Below, piece after piece: positions 26,144 to 35,024 of a DNA stretch of 64,000 bases. Made by a program: the position numbers and the translations under genes. This DNA comes from an uncultured Pseudomonadota bacterium. GTDB taxonomy: Bacteria > Pseudomonadota > Gammaproteobacteria > Steroidobacterales > Steroidobacteraceae. The notes under the pieces are model-generated. The model made no database searches. It was given only the letters and a program-made list of their open reading frames with translations, and was not told the origin of the DNA. Numbering within the stretch: position 1 is the stretch's first letter; every line of letters begins with the position of its first letter. Where the stretch lies: assembly GCA_903828595.1 (NCBI GenBank), contig CAIKMS010000016.1, forward strand, positions 248,001 to 312,000, in the 5' to 3' direction.

Positions 26144-28438
26144 ATGCTGCCAGTGAACGCCATGGAAGCCGGATTTGCCGCACTGCTGACAGGGATGCTC
26201 ATCCTAGCTGTCGTCCTGGCCTATGCCGCGTTCTCACGTCGGAGTCGGGATCGACAAGCCTTCGAGGATCTGGCAGATGCGCTGGAATTGTTGCCTGCTA
26301 ATGGCGTGGCGCGTCTGGGGGTAACGTCGGATACGGCGTTGACACAGCGGGTTCGCTCGGCGGTTAACACTTTGCTGGAGCGTCAGGCTCCGCCCAGTGC
26401 GGCCGAGCCGTCCTTCGACGAATTGCTGCATACCGTACGCGATGCCGTGCTGGTGACCGGCGAAACCATCTTAGTCGCCAATGAGCACTTTTCGCAGTTG
26501 TTGGGCGTGCCCGCATCGGCAGTCGTTGGCCGTCCGCTCGCGGATTTGGTATCGGCGGATTATCGCGAGCTGGTTGCCGAGTACGTGACTCAAGCCCTGG
26601 CTGGCCAGACTACCCCGGATCGTTTCGAAGTGGAGTTCGCCGATTCGCACGGTCAGGTGAGTCGGGTTGAGCTTACCGGGCGTCTGATTGAGTACTCCGG
26701 CGGTCCGGCAATGCTCTACACCACCGCTGAGATGATAGTGGAGGGGCCGTCACGTCCTGCGGTGGTAGGTGGTCGGGCGCAAGCAACGATTGATTCTTTA
26801 ACCGCCGGTTTGTTGACCACCGATGCCTTGGGGCGCGTGGATTATCTAAACCGGGCCGCTGAGCAGTTGTTAGGCCATGCCTTGGAAGATGTGGTGGGTC
26901 AGCCATTTCCCGATGTGGTCGCCATTGTGGATGAGCCAGAGCGCAAGCCGATTTCTGACCCCGTAAGGCAGTGTCTTTCCAGCGGTGCACCGGTATCACT
27001 CGGTCGACGTGCGATGCTGTTATCACGCAAGGACAATGTGGAGCACAGCATCGAAGTCTCGGTGGCGCCACTGCGTGATAATGCCGAGCAGTTAACGGGA
27101 ACGGTCGTTTTGCTGCAAGACGTGACTGAGCAGCGCGGTTTGGCCCGACAAATGTCTTATCAGGCCAGTCACGATGCGTTGACCGGTCTTGTGAACCGTC
27201 GTGAGTTTGAGCGTCGACTGCAGGAATCTATAGATACTGCGCACTCCGGCTTGGGAACGCATGTGTTGTGTTACTTGGACCTGGATCGGTTTAAAGCCGT
27301 TAACGATACCAGCGGGCATTCGGCTGGCGACAACATGCTGCGCGAAGTGGCTGCTTTGCTAAAAGACGCGGTACGTGATTCTGATACCGTGGCGCGTATT
27401 GGTGGTGATGAGTTCGCCTTGCTGTTGGTTGGGTGTCCTTTAGAAAAAGCCAATCAGATTGCTGATGATGTGGTAGCGGCTGTTCGTGACTATCGCTTTG
27501 TTTGGAAGGATAAGATTTTCTCGATAGGCGTTAGCATCGGCCTGATTGAAGTGGGTCGTGAAAGCGGGGCGCTGGAAGATGTCCTGTCTGCTGCTGATTC
27601 AGCTTGCTATGTCGCAAAAAGCACCGGTGCTGGTCGGGTACACGTGTACTCCGCGCGTGACGAGGCGGTAGCGCGTCATCGCGGTGAGATTCAGTGGCTG
27701 CAGAAACTGCAGCACGCTTTGCGTGATGACCGCTTTGTTTTATATACCCAGCCCATATTGGCTTCAGATTCTGACAATGAGCGCGGTCCGGCGGTAGAAG
27801 TGCTAGTGCGCATGATGGACGAGCGAGGTCGAATTATCGCACCAGGCGAATTCCTCAAGGCCGCTGAGCGCTACCGTTTGATGTCGCTGGTTGATCGTTG
27901 GGTGGTGCAAACCGCGGTGGCCGAGTTGGGTCGTGGTGGTCTACGCGTTCCAGCAGGCCGTAGTGTGTCGATCAATATCTCTGGGCAGACTTTGGGTGAT
28001 GTGCACTTTCTTGAGTTTGTAGTCGATTGCCTGGATCGCACCAGCGTATCGCCCTCGCAGGTCTGCTTTGAGGTGACGGAAGCCTCGGTGGTTGCCAATC
28101 TGGAGCATGCCCGTCGGTTCATCGGTGTACTGCATGGCATGGGCTGCCAGTTTGCATTAGATGATTTTGGTAGCGGACTGGGTTCGTTCTCGAACCTTAA
28201 AAATCTGGAAATTGACTATCTGAAGATCGACGGGGCCTATATGCGCAATTTATCGCGCGATAGCGTGAATCAGGCGATGGTGCAGGCCATGATCAAGCTG
28301 GCTCGCACGTTAAACTTCAAGGTGATCGGCGAGCAGGTTGAAGATCAGCAAACCTATGATGCCGCGCGCTTGCTGGGCGTCGATTACATGCAGGGTTTTT
28401 TAATCGCCCACCCAGAGCCCATGCTGCCTGCGGCATAA
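26144..28438 (+). CDS. PAS-GGDEF-EAL cyclic-di-GMP signalling protein
   Basis: Membrane-linked enzyme that can make and/or degrade cyclic di-GMP. Of 764 residues, 6-28 form one membrane segment. Two PAS-like sensor domains follow at about 90-200 (DAVLVTGETILVANEHFSQLL) and 210-335 (GLLTTDALGRVDYLNRAAEQLL). The GGDEF domain (about 345-505) keeps an intact RIGGDEFALL, so cyclase activity is likely. The EAL domain (about 520-760) has EVL in place of EAL but keeps NISGQTL, FEVTEAS, LDDFGSG and YLKIDG, so hydrolysis is plausible. GTGAGGA lies against ATG 26144; ATG 26162 is an alternative start. No neighbouring partner is obvious. Confidence 0.92.
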   Translation: MLPVNAMEAGFAALLTGMLILAVVLAYAAFSRRSRDRQAFEDLADALELLPANGVARLGVTSDTALTQRVRSAVNTLLERQAPPSAAEPSFDELLHTVRDAVLVTGETILVANEHFSQLLGVPASAVVGRPLADLVSADYRELVAEYVTQALAGQTTPDRFEVEFADSHGQVSRVELTGRLIEYSGGPAMLYTTAEMIVEGPSRPAVVGGRAQATIDSLTAGLLTTDALGRVDYLNRAAEQLLGHALEDVVGQPFPDVVAIVDEPERKPISDPVRQCLSSGAPVSLGRRAMLLSRKDNVEHSIEVSVAPLRDNAEQLTGTVVLLQDVTEQRGLARQMSYQASHDALTGLVNRREFERRLQESIDTAHSGLGTHVLCYLDLDRFKAVNDTSGHSAGDNMLREVAALLKDAVRDSDTVARIGGDEFALLLVGCPLEKANQIADDVVAAVRDYRFVWKDKIFSIGVSIGLIEVGRESGALEDVLSAADSACYVAKSTGAGRVHVYSARDEAVARHRGEIQWLQKLQHALRDDRFVLYTQPILASDSDNERGPAVEVLVRMMDERGRIIAPGEFLKAAERYRLMSLVDRWVVQTAVAELGRGGLRVPAGRSVSINISGQTLGDVHFLEFVVDCLDRTSVSPSQVCFEVTEASVVANLEHARRFIGVLHGMGCQFALDDFGSGLGSFSNLKNLEIDYLKIDGAYMRNLSRDSVNQAMVQAMIKLARTLNFKVIGEQVEDQQTYDAARLLGVDYMQGFLIAHPEPMLPAA

Positions 28439-28486
28439 GGGTGCTGTTGGCGTAAGCCCGTGGGTTGTCTGCTAAGCCGTTGCCGC

Positions 28487-28521
28487 AAAGAAAAGCCCGC
28501 TACAGCGAGGCTGTAGCGGGC
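28487..28521 (-). terminator. terminator of hppA
   Basis: A perfect 12-base stem (GCCCGCTACAGC / GCTGTAGCGGGC) with a three-base loop is followed on the minus strand by TTTTCTTT. It lies about 40 bases past the hppA stop, between hppA and the convergent GGDEF-EAL gene. Confidence 0.9.
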
Positions 28522-28562
28522 AAGTGTTAGCGTCATTTTTCTAATTGGTTGCGATTACACCG

Positions 28563-30641
28563 TTAGCCCACCAGTAGTGGCACTAACATCAGCGCCACAA
28601 TGTTGATGATCTTGATCAATGGGTTAATCGCCGGGCCGGCCGTATCTTTGTAGGGATCGCCTACGGTATCACCGGTCACTGCGGCCTTATGGGTGTCACT
28701 GCCCTTGCCGCCGAAATGACCTTCCTCGATATATTTCTTGGCATTGTCCCAGGCACCACCGCCGGTGCACATGGAGATGGCCAAAAACAGGCCGGTTACA
28801 ATCGTGCCGATGAGTAGGCCACCGAGGCCTTGAACACCACCGCCTGGCCCAAACATCCAGTTCATGCCAAAGCCAACGATGACCGGCACGAAGATAGGCA
28901 GTAACGAGGGCACGATCATTTCTCTAATCGCCGCCTTGGTCAGCATGTCCACAGCCCGGCCGTACTCAGGCTTGGCTGTGCGTTCCATGATGCCCGGTAT
29001 TTCCGCAAATTGACGGCGCACTTCGATGACTACCGAACCTGCCGCGCGACCCACGGCTTCCATTGCCATCGCGCCGAACAGGTAAGGCACCATGCCGCCA
29101 ATAAACAGTCCAATGATTACCGCCGGTTGCGACAGGCTGAAATCCGGATGCACGTTATACAGCGACAAGGCGTGCGTGTAGTCGGCAAATAGCACCAGTG
29201 CCGCAAGGCCTGCTGAGCCAATGGCGTAGCCCTTGGTAACGGCTTTGGTGGTGTTGCCCACGGCATCCAGTGCGTCAGTGATGGTGCGTACATTCGCGGG
29301 TAAGCCTGACATTTCAGCGATGCCACCGGCATTGTCTGTGATGGGGCCATAGGCATCGAGTGCCACAATCATGCCTGTCATAGAAAGCATGGCGGTGGCG
29401 GCGATCGCGATTCCATATAGGCCTTCACCTGTGCCGGCTCTCTCGCCGAGAACGTATGCACCCCAAATGGCGACACAAACAGCCAGCACCGGCAGTGCAG
29501 TGGACTTCATGGAAATCGCTAAACCAGCGATCACGTTGGTGCCATGGCCGGTTTGCGAGGCGGCAGCCACATAGCGTACCGGCGCATATTCTGTTGCCGT
29601 GTAGTATTCGGTGATCACAATCATCGCTGCGGTTAAGCCCAGGCCAATTAACGCGCAGTAATAGATGGGTAGCCAAGTAGCGCCCATCATGGCTTGCGTG
29701 ATGGGATAGAACGCCACTGCCGCGATAACACCCGACACGATCACGCCACGGTACAGCGCATTCATGATTTTGCCGCCGTCGCTGACATTGACAAAGAAAG
29801 TGCCAACGATAGAGGCAAAAATAGATACCGCACCCAGCATCAACGGATACAGCACCGCATTTTGTACGGCCTCAGAGCCCAGCCCTTTCATGGTTAGGCC
29901 AGCCAGCAGCATCGTGGCAACGACCGTGACCGCATAGGTCTCAAACAAATCAGCAGCCATGCCCGCGCAGTCGCCGACGTTATCACCAACGTTATCGGCA
30001 ATCACCGCAGGGTTACGAGGATCGTCCTCGGGAATATTGGCCTCAACCTTGCCCACCAAGTCCGCGCCCACATCAGCACCCTTGGTGAAAATTCCGCCGC
30101 CGAGGCGAGCAAAGATAGAGATCAGTGATCCACCAAAGGCTACGCCGACAAGCGCATGCAGCGCGTCATCGTTGGACAGCCCTTGTTTGAGCATGAGTCC
30201 GTAGTAACCGGCGACACCGATTAAGCCCAAGCCTACGACCAGCATTCCGGTGATAGCACCGCCCCTAAAGGCCACCTGTAGTGCCGGATTCAGACCCACA
30301 CTGGCCGCCTGAGCGGTACGTACGTTAGCTCGCACCGAGACATTCATGCCGATAAAGCCAGCAAGGCCGGAGAGGATAGCGCCCACAGCAAAGCCACCCG
30401 CGGTAGACCAGCCTAGTTGCCAGCCTATGAGTACCAGCAGCACCACGCCGACAATAGCGATGGTGGAGTACTGACGATTGAGATAGGCCTGTGCGCCCGC
30501 TTGAATGGCCGCTGCAATTTCTTGCATGGCCGCGTTACCGGCGGATTGTTTAACGATCCAGGCGTACGACCAGAGGCCGTAAAGGATAGCGATTACGCCC
30601 GCACCAACGGCGAGCAGCAGAGCAGTATCGCTCGTGAGCAT
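28563..30641 (-). CDS. hppA: K+-independent proton-translocating pyrophosphatase
   Basis: Membrane pump that couples hydrolysis of pyrophosphate to proton export. The 692 residues contain about 15-16 membrane segments and the catalytic motifs [41 protein letters not shown] and [15 protein letters not shown]. Lys466 in [10 protein letters not shown] is the residue that marks the K+-independent class (K+-dependent enzymes have Ala there). GGGGGAAGAGA precedes ATG 30641. It follows pfp on the same strand, separated by about 250 bases and a probable terminator. Together they point to PPi as an energy carrier. Confidence 0.97.
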   Translation of the reverse strand: MLTSDTALLLAVGAGVIAILYGLWSYAWIVKQSAGNAAMQEIAAAIQAGAQAYLNRQYSTIAIVGVVLLVLIGWQLGWSTAGGFAVGAILSGLAGFIGMNVSVRANVRTAQAASVGLNPALQVAFRGGAITGMLVVGLGLIGVAGYYGLMLKQGLSNDDALHALVGVAFGGSLISIFARLGGGIFTKGADVGADLVGKVEANIPEDDPRNPAVIADNVGDNVGDCAGMAADLFETYAVTVVATMLLAGLTMKGLGSEAVQNAVLYPLMLGAVSIFASIVGTFFVNVSDGGKIMNALYRGVIVSGVIAAVAFYPITQAMMGATWLPIYYCALIGLGLTAAMIVITEYYTATEYAPVRYVAAASQTGHGTNVIAGLAISMKSTALPVLAVCVAIWGAYVLGERAGTGEGLYGIAIAATAMLSMTGMIVALDAYGPITDNAGGIAEMSGLPANVRTITDALDAVGNTTKAVTKGYAIGSAGLAALVLFADYTHALSLYNVHPDFSLSQPAVIIGLFIGGMVPYLFGAMAMEAVGRAAGSVVIEVRRQFAEIPGIMERTAKPEYGRAVDMLTKAAIREMIVPSLLPIFVPVIVGFGMNWMFGPGGGVQGLGGLLIGTIVTGLFLAISMCTGGGAWDNAKKYIEEGHFGGKGSDTHKAAVTGDTVGDPYKDTAGPAINPLIKIINIVALMLVPLLVG

Positions 30642-30862
30642 TCTCTTCCCCCTTAACTGTATGACCAGATTTCAATGAGTACTAATGAACGTTTCGAATC
30701 GAGGCTCAACGCGTTTAGGCACAACCTGGTAGGCCCATGGCCTTCAGGGGGTGCATCCGCGCGTACAGCCCACTCCAAGGCGGTAGGCTGTCATTGCATT
30801 GAAACACAGGTCAAGGCATATGCCTTAATTGCTGCGGTGCAAACTGATCGAAAGGGGTTTTA

Positions 30863-30892
30863 GGAAGAACCGAGCAGATGAGCTCTGCTCGG
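30863..30892 (-). terminator. terminator of pfp
   Basis: CCGAGCAGA and TCTGCTCGG pair over a five-base loop and are followed on the minus strand by TTCTTCC. It starts seven bases past the pfp stop. The T tract is imperfect, so some read-through into hppA is possible. Confidence 0.7.
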
Positions 30893-30898
30893 CGCGAC

Positions 30899-32170
30899 TT
30901 ACACCTTGAACGTGGTTTTCAGGCGCCGTTTTACCGGCTTCTTTTTGAGTTCCACGTAATCAGGCAGGCCGTTTTTAAATGGCGGTGGTGCTTCGCCGGC
31001 GATTAAGGGTTCTAAATAGCGGCGTGCCGCGGCCGTGATGCTATAGCCGTCTTTACTAATGAAGTTGCGTGGGACCATCTTTTCTTTATTGGCGACCGCG
31101 GTCAGTGCAACCTCACCAATAGTCCAACGATACGGTTTGTCACTCTTGCGAACGATCACCGGCATCACGCCGTTTTTACCTTTGATCGCCAATTCAACCG
31201 CGGCGCGTCCCATGGCGTAGGCCTGCTCTACATCGGTTTTAGAGGCGATATGGCGTGCCGCGCGCTGCAGGTAATCGGCAACCGCCCAATGGTATTTGTA
31301 GCCCAAGCTTTCCTTGATAAGTCGAGCCACTTCCGGTGCTGCGCCGCCTAACTGGCTATGGCCAAAGGCATCTTTGGTGCCGGATTCAGCCAAGAACGTG
31401 CCATCTGGGTTTTTTACACCCTCGGATACAACGATCACGCAGTAACCGTAGCGATCCACGCAGAGTTTGACGCGAGCCAGGAACTGTTCGCGATCAAAGG
31501 TGATCTCAGGAAACAAAATGATGTGCGGGGCATCCGCAGGTTTCTGGCCAGCCAAGCCCGCGGCGGCGGCGATCCAACCCGCATGGCGCCCCATGACTTC
31601 CAAAATGAATACCTTAGTTGAGGTTCTGGCCATGCTGGCGATATCTAACGCCGCTTCACGTGTGGAAATGGCGACGTACTTGGCTACCGAGCCAAAGCCC
31701 GGGCAGCAATCGGTGTGTGGTAAGTCGTTGTCTACCGTTTTAGGTATTCCCACGCAGGTGAGTGGGTAGCCCAGTTCGGTACTCAGCAGTCCAATTTTGG
31801 CTGCCGTGTCCATAGAGTCATTGCCACCGTTGTAAAAGAAGTAACCGATATCGTGGGCGCGGAATACTTCGATCAGGCGCTCGTATTTAGCGCGATCCTG
31901 CTCCAGACCTTTCAGTTTGTAGCGTGCCGAGCCGAAGGCGCCGGCCGGTGTATGGGTCAGCCCACGAATCGCGGCCTTGGACTCCGCCGAGGTGTCAATG
32001 AGGTCCTCGGTAAGCGCACCGACGATGCCGTCTCGCCCGGCATACACGTTCGCGATCAGTTTGGGGTACTTGCGTGCTGTTTCGATCACGCCGGCCGCCG
32101 AGGCGTTAATCACGGCGGTGACGCCCCCGGACTGGGCATAAAACGCATTGCGTGGGGCAGCCTTTTTCAT
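30899..32170 (-). CDS. pfp: pyrophosphate-dependent 6-phosphofructokinase
   Basis: Reversibly phosphorylates fructose 6-phosphate with PPi instead of ATP. In the 423-residue protein the phosphoryl-donor loop reads FYNGGNDSMDTA (G115-G116-N117-D118-S119); the Asp following Gly-Gly-Asn, where ATP enzymes have Gly, marks a PPi enzyme. PKTVDNDL (catalytic Asp region), MGRHAGWIAA and ILFPEITFD are also conserved. AGGAAC lies before ATG 32170. hppA follows downstream, as in several methanotrophs and xanthomonads, linking glycolytic flux to the PPi pool. No ATP-type PFK is present in the window. Confidence 0.95.
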   Translation of the reverse strand: MKKAAPRNAFYAQSGGVTAVINASAAGVIETARKYPKLIANVYAGRDGIVGALTEDLIDTSAESKAAIRGLTHTPAGAFGSARYKLKGLEQDRAKYERLIEVFRAHDIGYFFYNGGNDSMDTAAKIGLLSTELGYPLTCVGIPKTVDNDLPHTDCCPGFGSVAKYVAISTREAALDIASMARTSTKVFILEVMGRHAGWIAAAAGLAGQKPADAPHIILFPEITFDREQFLARVKLCVDRYGYCVIVVSEGVKNPDGTFLAESGTKDAFGHSQLGGAAPEVARLIKESLGYKYHWAVADYLQRAARHIASKTDVEQAYAMGRAAVELAIKGKNGVMPVIVRKSDKPYRWTIGEVALTAVANKEKMVPRNFISKDGYSITAAARRYLEPLIAGEAPPPFKNGLPDYVELKKKPVKRRLKTTFKV

Positions 32171-32363
32171 GGTCGGGTTCCTGCATCAAGGGCGATAGCT
32201 AAAAGGATAGCCGGAAACCCAAGGTTTCGGGCGTGGACATTCAATATCTGCCGTGCTTCGCATTTGAGGTTTGACGGCCTCGCCTGCCATGGGCAGGATA
32301 GAGTGTTGGAGCGCGTGTCCGAGGGTGTTCGGGCGCGGCCGAGACAGAGGAAGAGATAAGCGC

Positions 32364-33017
32364 ATGCGCATCGTACTGTTGGGAGCCCCAGGCTCTGGCA
32401 AAGGAACTCAGGCGCAGCGCCTGATTCAGGCTCACGGAGTACCCCAGGTGTCTACCGGGGATCTGCTGCGCGAGGCCGTCGCTCAGGGCACTGAATTGGG
32501 CAAAAAGGCCCAGAGCATCATGGCATCCGGCGCCCTTGTGGATGACGACACCATATTGGGCATTATCCGGGAGCGTTTGGCGCGCCCGGATGCGGCTGCC
32601 GGATTCATTTTAGATGGCTTTCCGCGCACCATTGGTCAGGCGGATGCGCTTAACGTCCTGCTGGCGCAGTTAGGTCAGCCCCTGGATGCTGTCGTGCTGA
32701 TGGAGGTTGACTCCAAAGCCTTGTTTGATCGTTTAACCGGTCGACGCACCTGCCGTACTTGCGGTTTGGTCTTCAACGTACACACCGCACCACCACCCAG
32801 TCCGCCGCCGTGTGACGGACGGTGCGAATCGCCGGACCTGTTTCAGCGCCCAGACGACAGTGAAGCGACAATCGGCCGGCGTTTGGAGGTTTATGAAGCC
32901 TCAACGCGTCCTTTGGTCGAGTACTACCGCCGCGAGGGTTTGCTGCGCAGTGTGGATGCCGAGGGCGATATCGATGCGGTTACCGCACGCCTGAATGCCG
33001 CGATTAGCGCCCAATGA
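32364..33017 (+). CDS. adk: adenylate kinase with a cysteine-bearing LID domain
   Basis: Interconverts ATP + AMP and 2 ADP. ATG 32364 gives the canonical N-terminus MRIVLLGAPGSGKGTQAQRL and 217 residues; GAGGAAGAGA lies upstream. The NMP-binding part (STGDLLREAVAQGTELG, GFPRT) is standard. The LID carries four cysteines, C130 and C133 (CRTC) and C150 and C154 (CDGRC), in place of the polar residues of enterobacterial Adk, so it probably binds zinc. The first pair has normal C-x2-C spacing but the second is C-x3-C, and the intervening segment is Pro-rich (PPPSPPP), which is unusual. Confidence 0.96.
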   Translation: MRIVLLGAPGSGKGTQAQRLIQAHGVPQVSTGDLLREAVAQGTELGKKAQSIMASGALVDDDTILGIIRERLARPDAAAGFILDGFPRTIGQADALNVLLAQLGQPLDAVVLMEVDSKALFDRLTGRRTCRTCGLVFNVHTAPPPSPPPCDGRCESPDLFQRPDDSEATIGRRLEVYEASTRPLVEYYRREGLLRSVDAEGDIDAVTARLNAAISAQ

Positions 33018-33069
33018 TAGGGATCGCTACGCTTTATAAAATGTCCAAAATTAAGAGAATCCTGCCTAA

Positions 33070-34368
33070 ATGAGATCCGCTGCCACTGAAGCCCAGATTC
33101 GAGTCCTGCTCGATGCCATACAAAAAGCCTATGCCGAGGGGCGCGATGACGAGGCCAATCGATTGCTCGCTCAGGCCAAGTCACTGGCACCCAATCATGA
33201 GGCCGTCCTCAATGCGATGGCGATTGCGGCTTTGCGAGCCGGCAATGTGCCCGCCGCCAGGCAGTTGCTGGAGAAGTCGCTGGAGCGTAACCCTAACGTG
33301 GCAGGCCTTTGGGCTAACTTAGCCTCGGCGTGTCGCAGCATGGGGGATATCCCCGCTGAACGTGCAGCGCTGGATCGTGCGCTGGCTCTGGCACCTAATG
33401 ATTATTTGGCCCATTTGCAAAAAGCCGAGTTACACGAAAAGCTGGGTGAGATTCGTGAAGCCTGCGGTGCCTTTCAAACCGCGATGTCTTGCGCCCCACC
33501 GGCGGATCAAGTGCCGCCGAATATCGGCGCGCGCCTTAACCACGGAATCGAGCTGTTGCGGGCCCAAGCCGCACAGCTGGACCAGCACTTGGACGCTGCA
33601 CTCGCATCCACGCGTGCGCAATACGATTCAAAGCCCAGTTCGCGCTTCGAGCGAGGCTTGGCGGCGATGTTGGGTAAGACCCGTGTGTTTGTTTCGCAGG
33701 CGACGTTCCTGCAGATCCCTGAGTTACCCGCCTTGCCTTTTTTAGCTACTGACCAGTTTCCTTGGCTGTCTATGCTGGAAGCGCAGACTGACGCGCTGGC
33801 CGGCGAGGTTAGCGCCCTGTTGAGCGAGCATCCTGAGGGCTTGGTGCCGGCGGTGGATTTTCAGGTAGTGTCGGGAGAACCCTGGCAGGCCCTGAATCAT
33901 TCATTGTCCTGGGCACGCTACGACCTGTGGAAGGATGGCCTGCCGGTTGAGGCGGCTGTCTCACACTGTCCTGTGCTTAAAGCGGCTATCGAGCAGCTGC
34001 CTTTGGCGGATATGCCTGGCAATGCGCCTAATGTGTATTTATCCGTGCTGCAGCCGGGTATGGCGATACCGGGGCACACGGGCGCGACTAACGCGCGCGC
34101 TCTGGTTCACCTGCCGCTGGTTACGCCGGGTCCTTGTCGGCTGCGGGTGGGGCCTGAAATCCGTTTTTATGAGAACGGCCGCGCCTATGTTTTCGATGAC
34201 ACCATTGAAAACGAGGCCATTAATGAGAGCAGCAGCCCACAGGTGGTCCTGGTATTCGATATCTGGAATCCACTGCTGACCGAGTCTGAGCGTGCTTTAG
34301 TCCGACAAACCTTCGTCACTCTGCCGGGCTTTACCGGCACGAAGTCTGTCTTTGCTGGCAGGCTCTAA
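33070..34368 (+). CDS. TPR / aspartyl-asparaginyl beta-hydroxylase-like protein with altered active site
   Basis: Residues 1-175 form about four tetratricopeptide repeats (AIAALRAGNVPAARQLLEKSL, LDRALALAPNDYLAHLQKAE). Residues 260-410 are an Asp/Asn beta-hydroxylase domain: LQPGMAIPGHTGATNARAL, VHLPLVTPGPCRLRVG, VFDDTIENEAIN, VFDIWNPLLTESERA. Compared with human AspH, the first iron ligand is kept (H336), but the second iron-ligand His is Asn381, and two 2-oxoglutarate-binding arginines correspond to Leu345 and Gln391. The rest of the fold appears intact. It may be inactive, use another metal site, or act as a binding protein. It follows adk by 52 bases. Confidence 0.82.
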   Translation: MRSAATEAQIRVLLDAIQKAYAEGRDDEANRLLAQAKSLAPNHEAVLNAMAIAALRAGNVPAARQLLEKSLERNPNVAGLWANLASACRSMGDIPAERAALDRALALAPNDYLAHLQKAELHEKLGEIREACGAFQTAMSCAPPADQVPPNIGARLNHGIELLRAQAAQLDQHLDAALASTRAQYDSKPSSRFERGLAAMLGKTRVFVSQATFLQIPELPALPFLATDQFPWLSMLEAQTDALAGEVSALLSEHPEGLVPAVDFQVVSGEPWQALNHSLSWARYDLWKDGLPVEAAVSHCPVLKAAIEQLPLADMPGNAPNVYLSVLQPGMAIPGHTGATNARALVHLPLVTPGPCRLRVGPEIRFYENGRAYVFDDTIENEAINESSSPQVVLVFDIWNPLLTESERALVRQTFVTLPGFTGTKSVFAGRL

Positions 34369-34431
34369 TCGGCACGGCGGGTCGGGTGTTTGGCGGCACA
34401 CGCGTGCGGGTTATGAGCTTACAGAGTCGGT

Positions 34432-34827
34432 ATGAGTGCTCTGCGCGTACGATTCAGGCTTGATTTCAGCCCCGTGTGCTCGGTGGGTCCGGGAAAAATT
34501 GCCCTTTTGGAGGCCATTGAGGCGTCGGGCTCCCTGTCGGAAGCGGCCAGACGCCTAAATATGAGCTATCGCCGGGCCTGGCTACTGCTGGATAGCTTGA
34601 ATAGTGCTTTTGATCAGCGCGTGGTCAATCTCTCGACCGGTGGTAAGGGCGGTGGCGGCGCTGAGTTAACGCCATTAGCGCGCGAGCTGATCAAGGCCTA
34701 TCAACAACTCGAGGCAGAGGTTTTACACAGCGCGCAGCAAGCCTTTGCCAATCTTCCTGCCCGCGCGCGGATAACATCCAAGGCCTGTGCACCGGTGCGT
34801 AAGTTAACCCGCTCGCGATCTGAGTAG
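34432..34827 (+). CDS. ModE-type winged HTH regulator
   Basis: A 131-residue protein that corresponds to the N-terminal DNA-binding domain of ModE: VGPGKIALLEAIEASGSLSEAARRLNMSYRRAWLLLDSLN (core GSLSEAARRLNMSYRRAW) followed by the wing GGKGGGGAELTPLARELI. It lacks the C-terminal molybdate-binding (TOBE) domains of full ModE, so it probably does not sense molybdate directly. The C-terminal 25 residues are basic. No molybdenum-transport gene is nearby. The Shine-Dalgarno at ATG 34432 is weak; the gene may be co-transcribed with the upstream hydroxylase-like gene. Confidence 0.88.
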   Translation: MSALRVRFRLDFSPVCSVGPGKIALLEAIEASGSLSEAARRLNMSYRRAWLLLDSLNSAFDQRVVNLSTGGKGGGGAELTPLARELIKAYQQLEAEVLHSAQQAFANLPARARITSKACAPVRKLTRSRSE

Positions 34828-35024
34828 GCACCGCCGTTTGATTCAGTTTCCACAGTAGCGTACGGCAGCAAGGCTGACCGGCGTCGTCGGCAAGCCTATC
34901 TATCGGCGTGTGGGGCGGGCGGGCACGGGCTACTCGATAACGCAGACTTTCCCTTACCTCACTTGAGCCTTGTGAGTTGCCTGCTCGGTGAGGCGCCCTA
35001 GCAGATGGAACTTAAGCGGGGCTA

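Noticed and set aside
30675-30863. 62-codon plus-strand ORF between hppA and pfp
   Set aside because: No Shine-Dalgarno, no domain pattern and it lies in the probable hppA promoter region.
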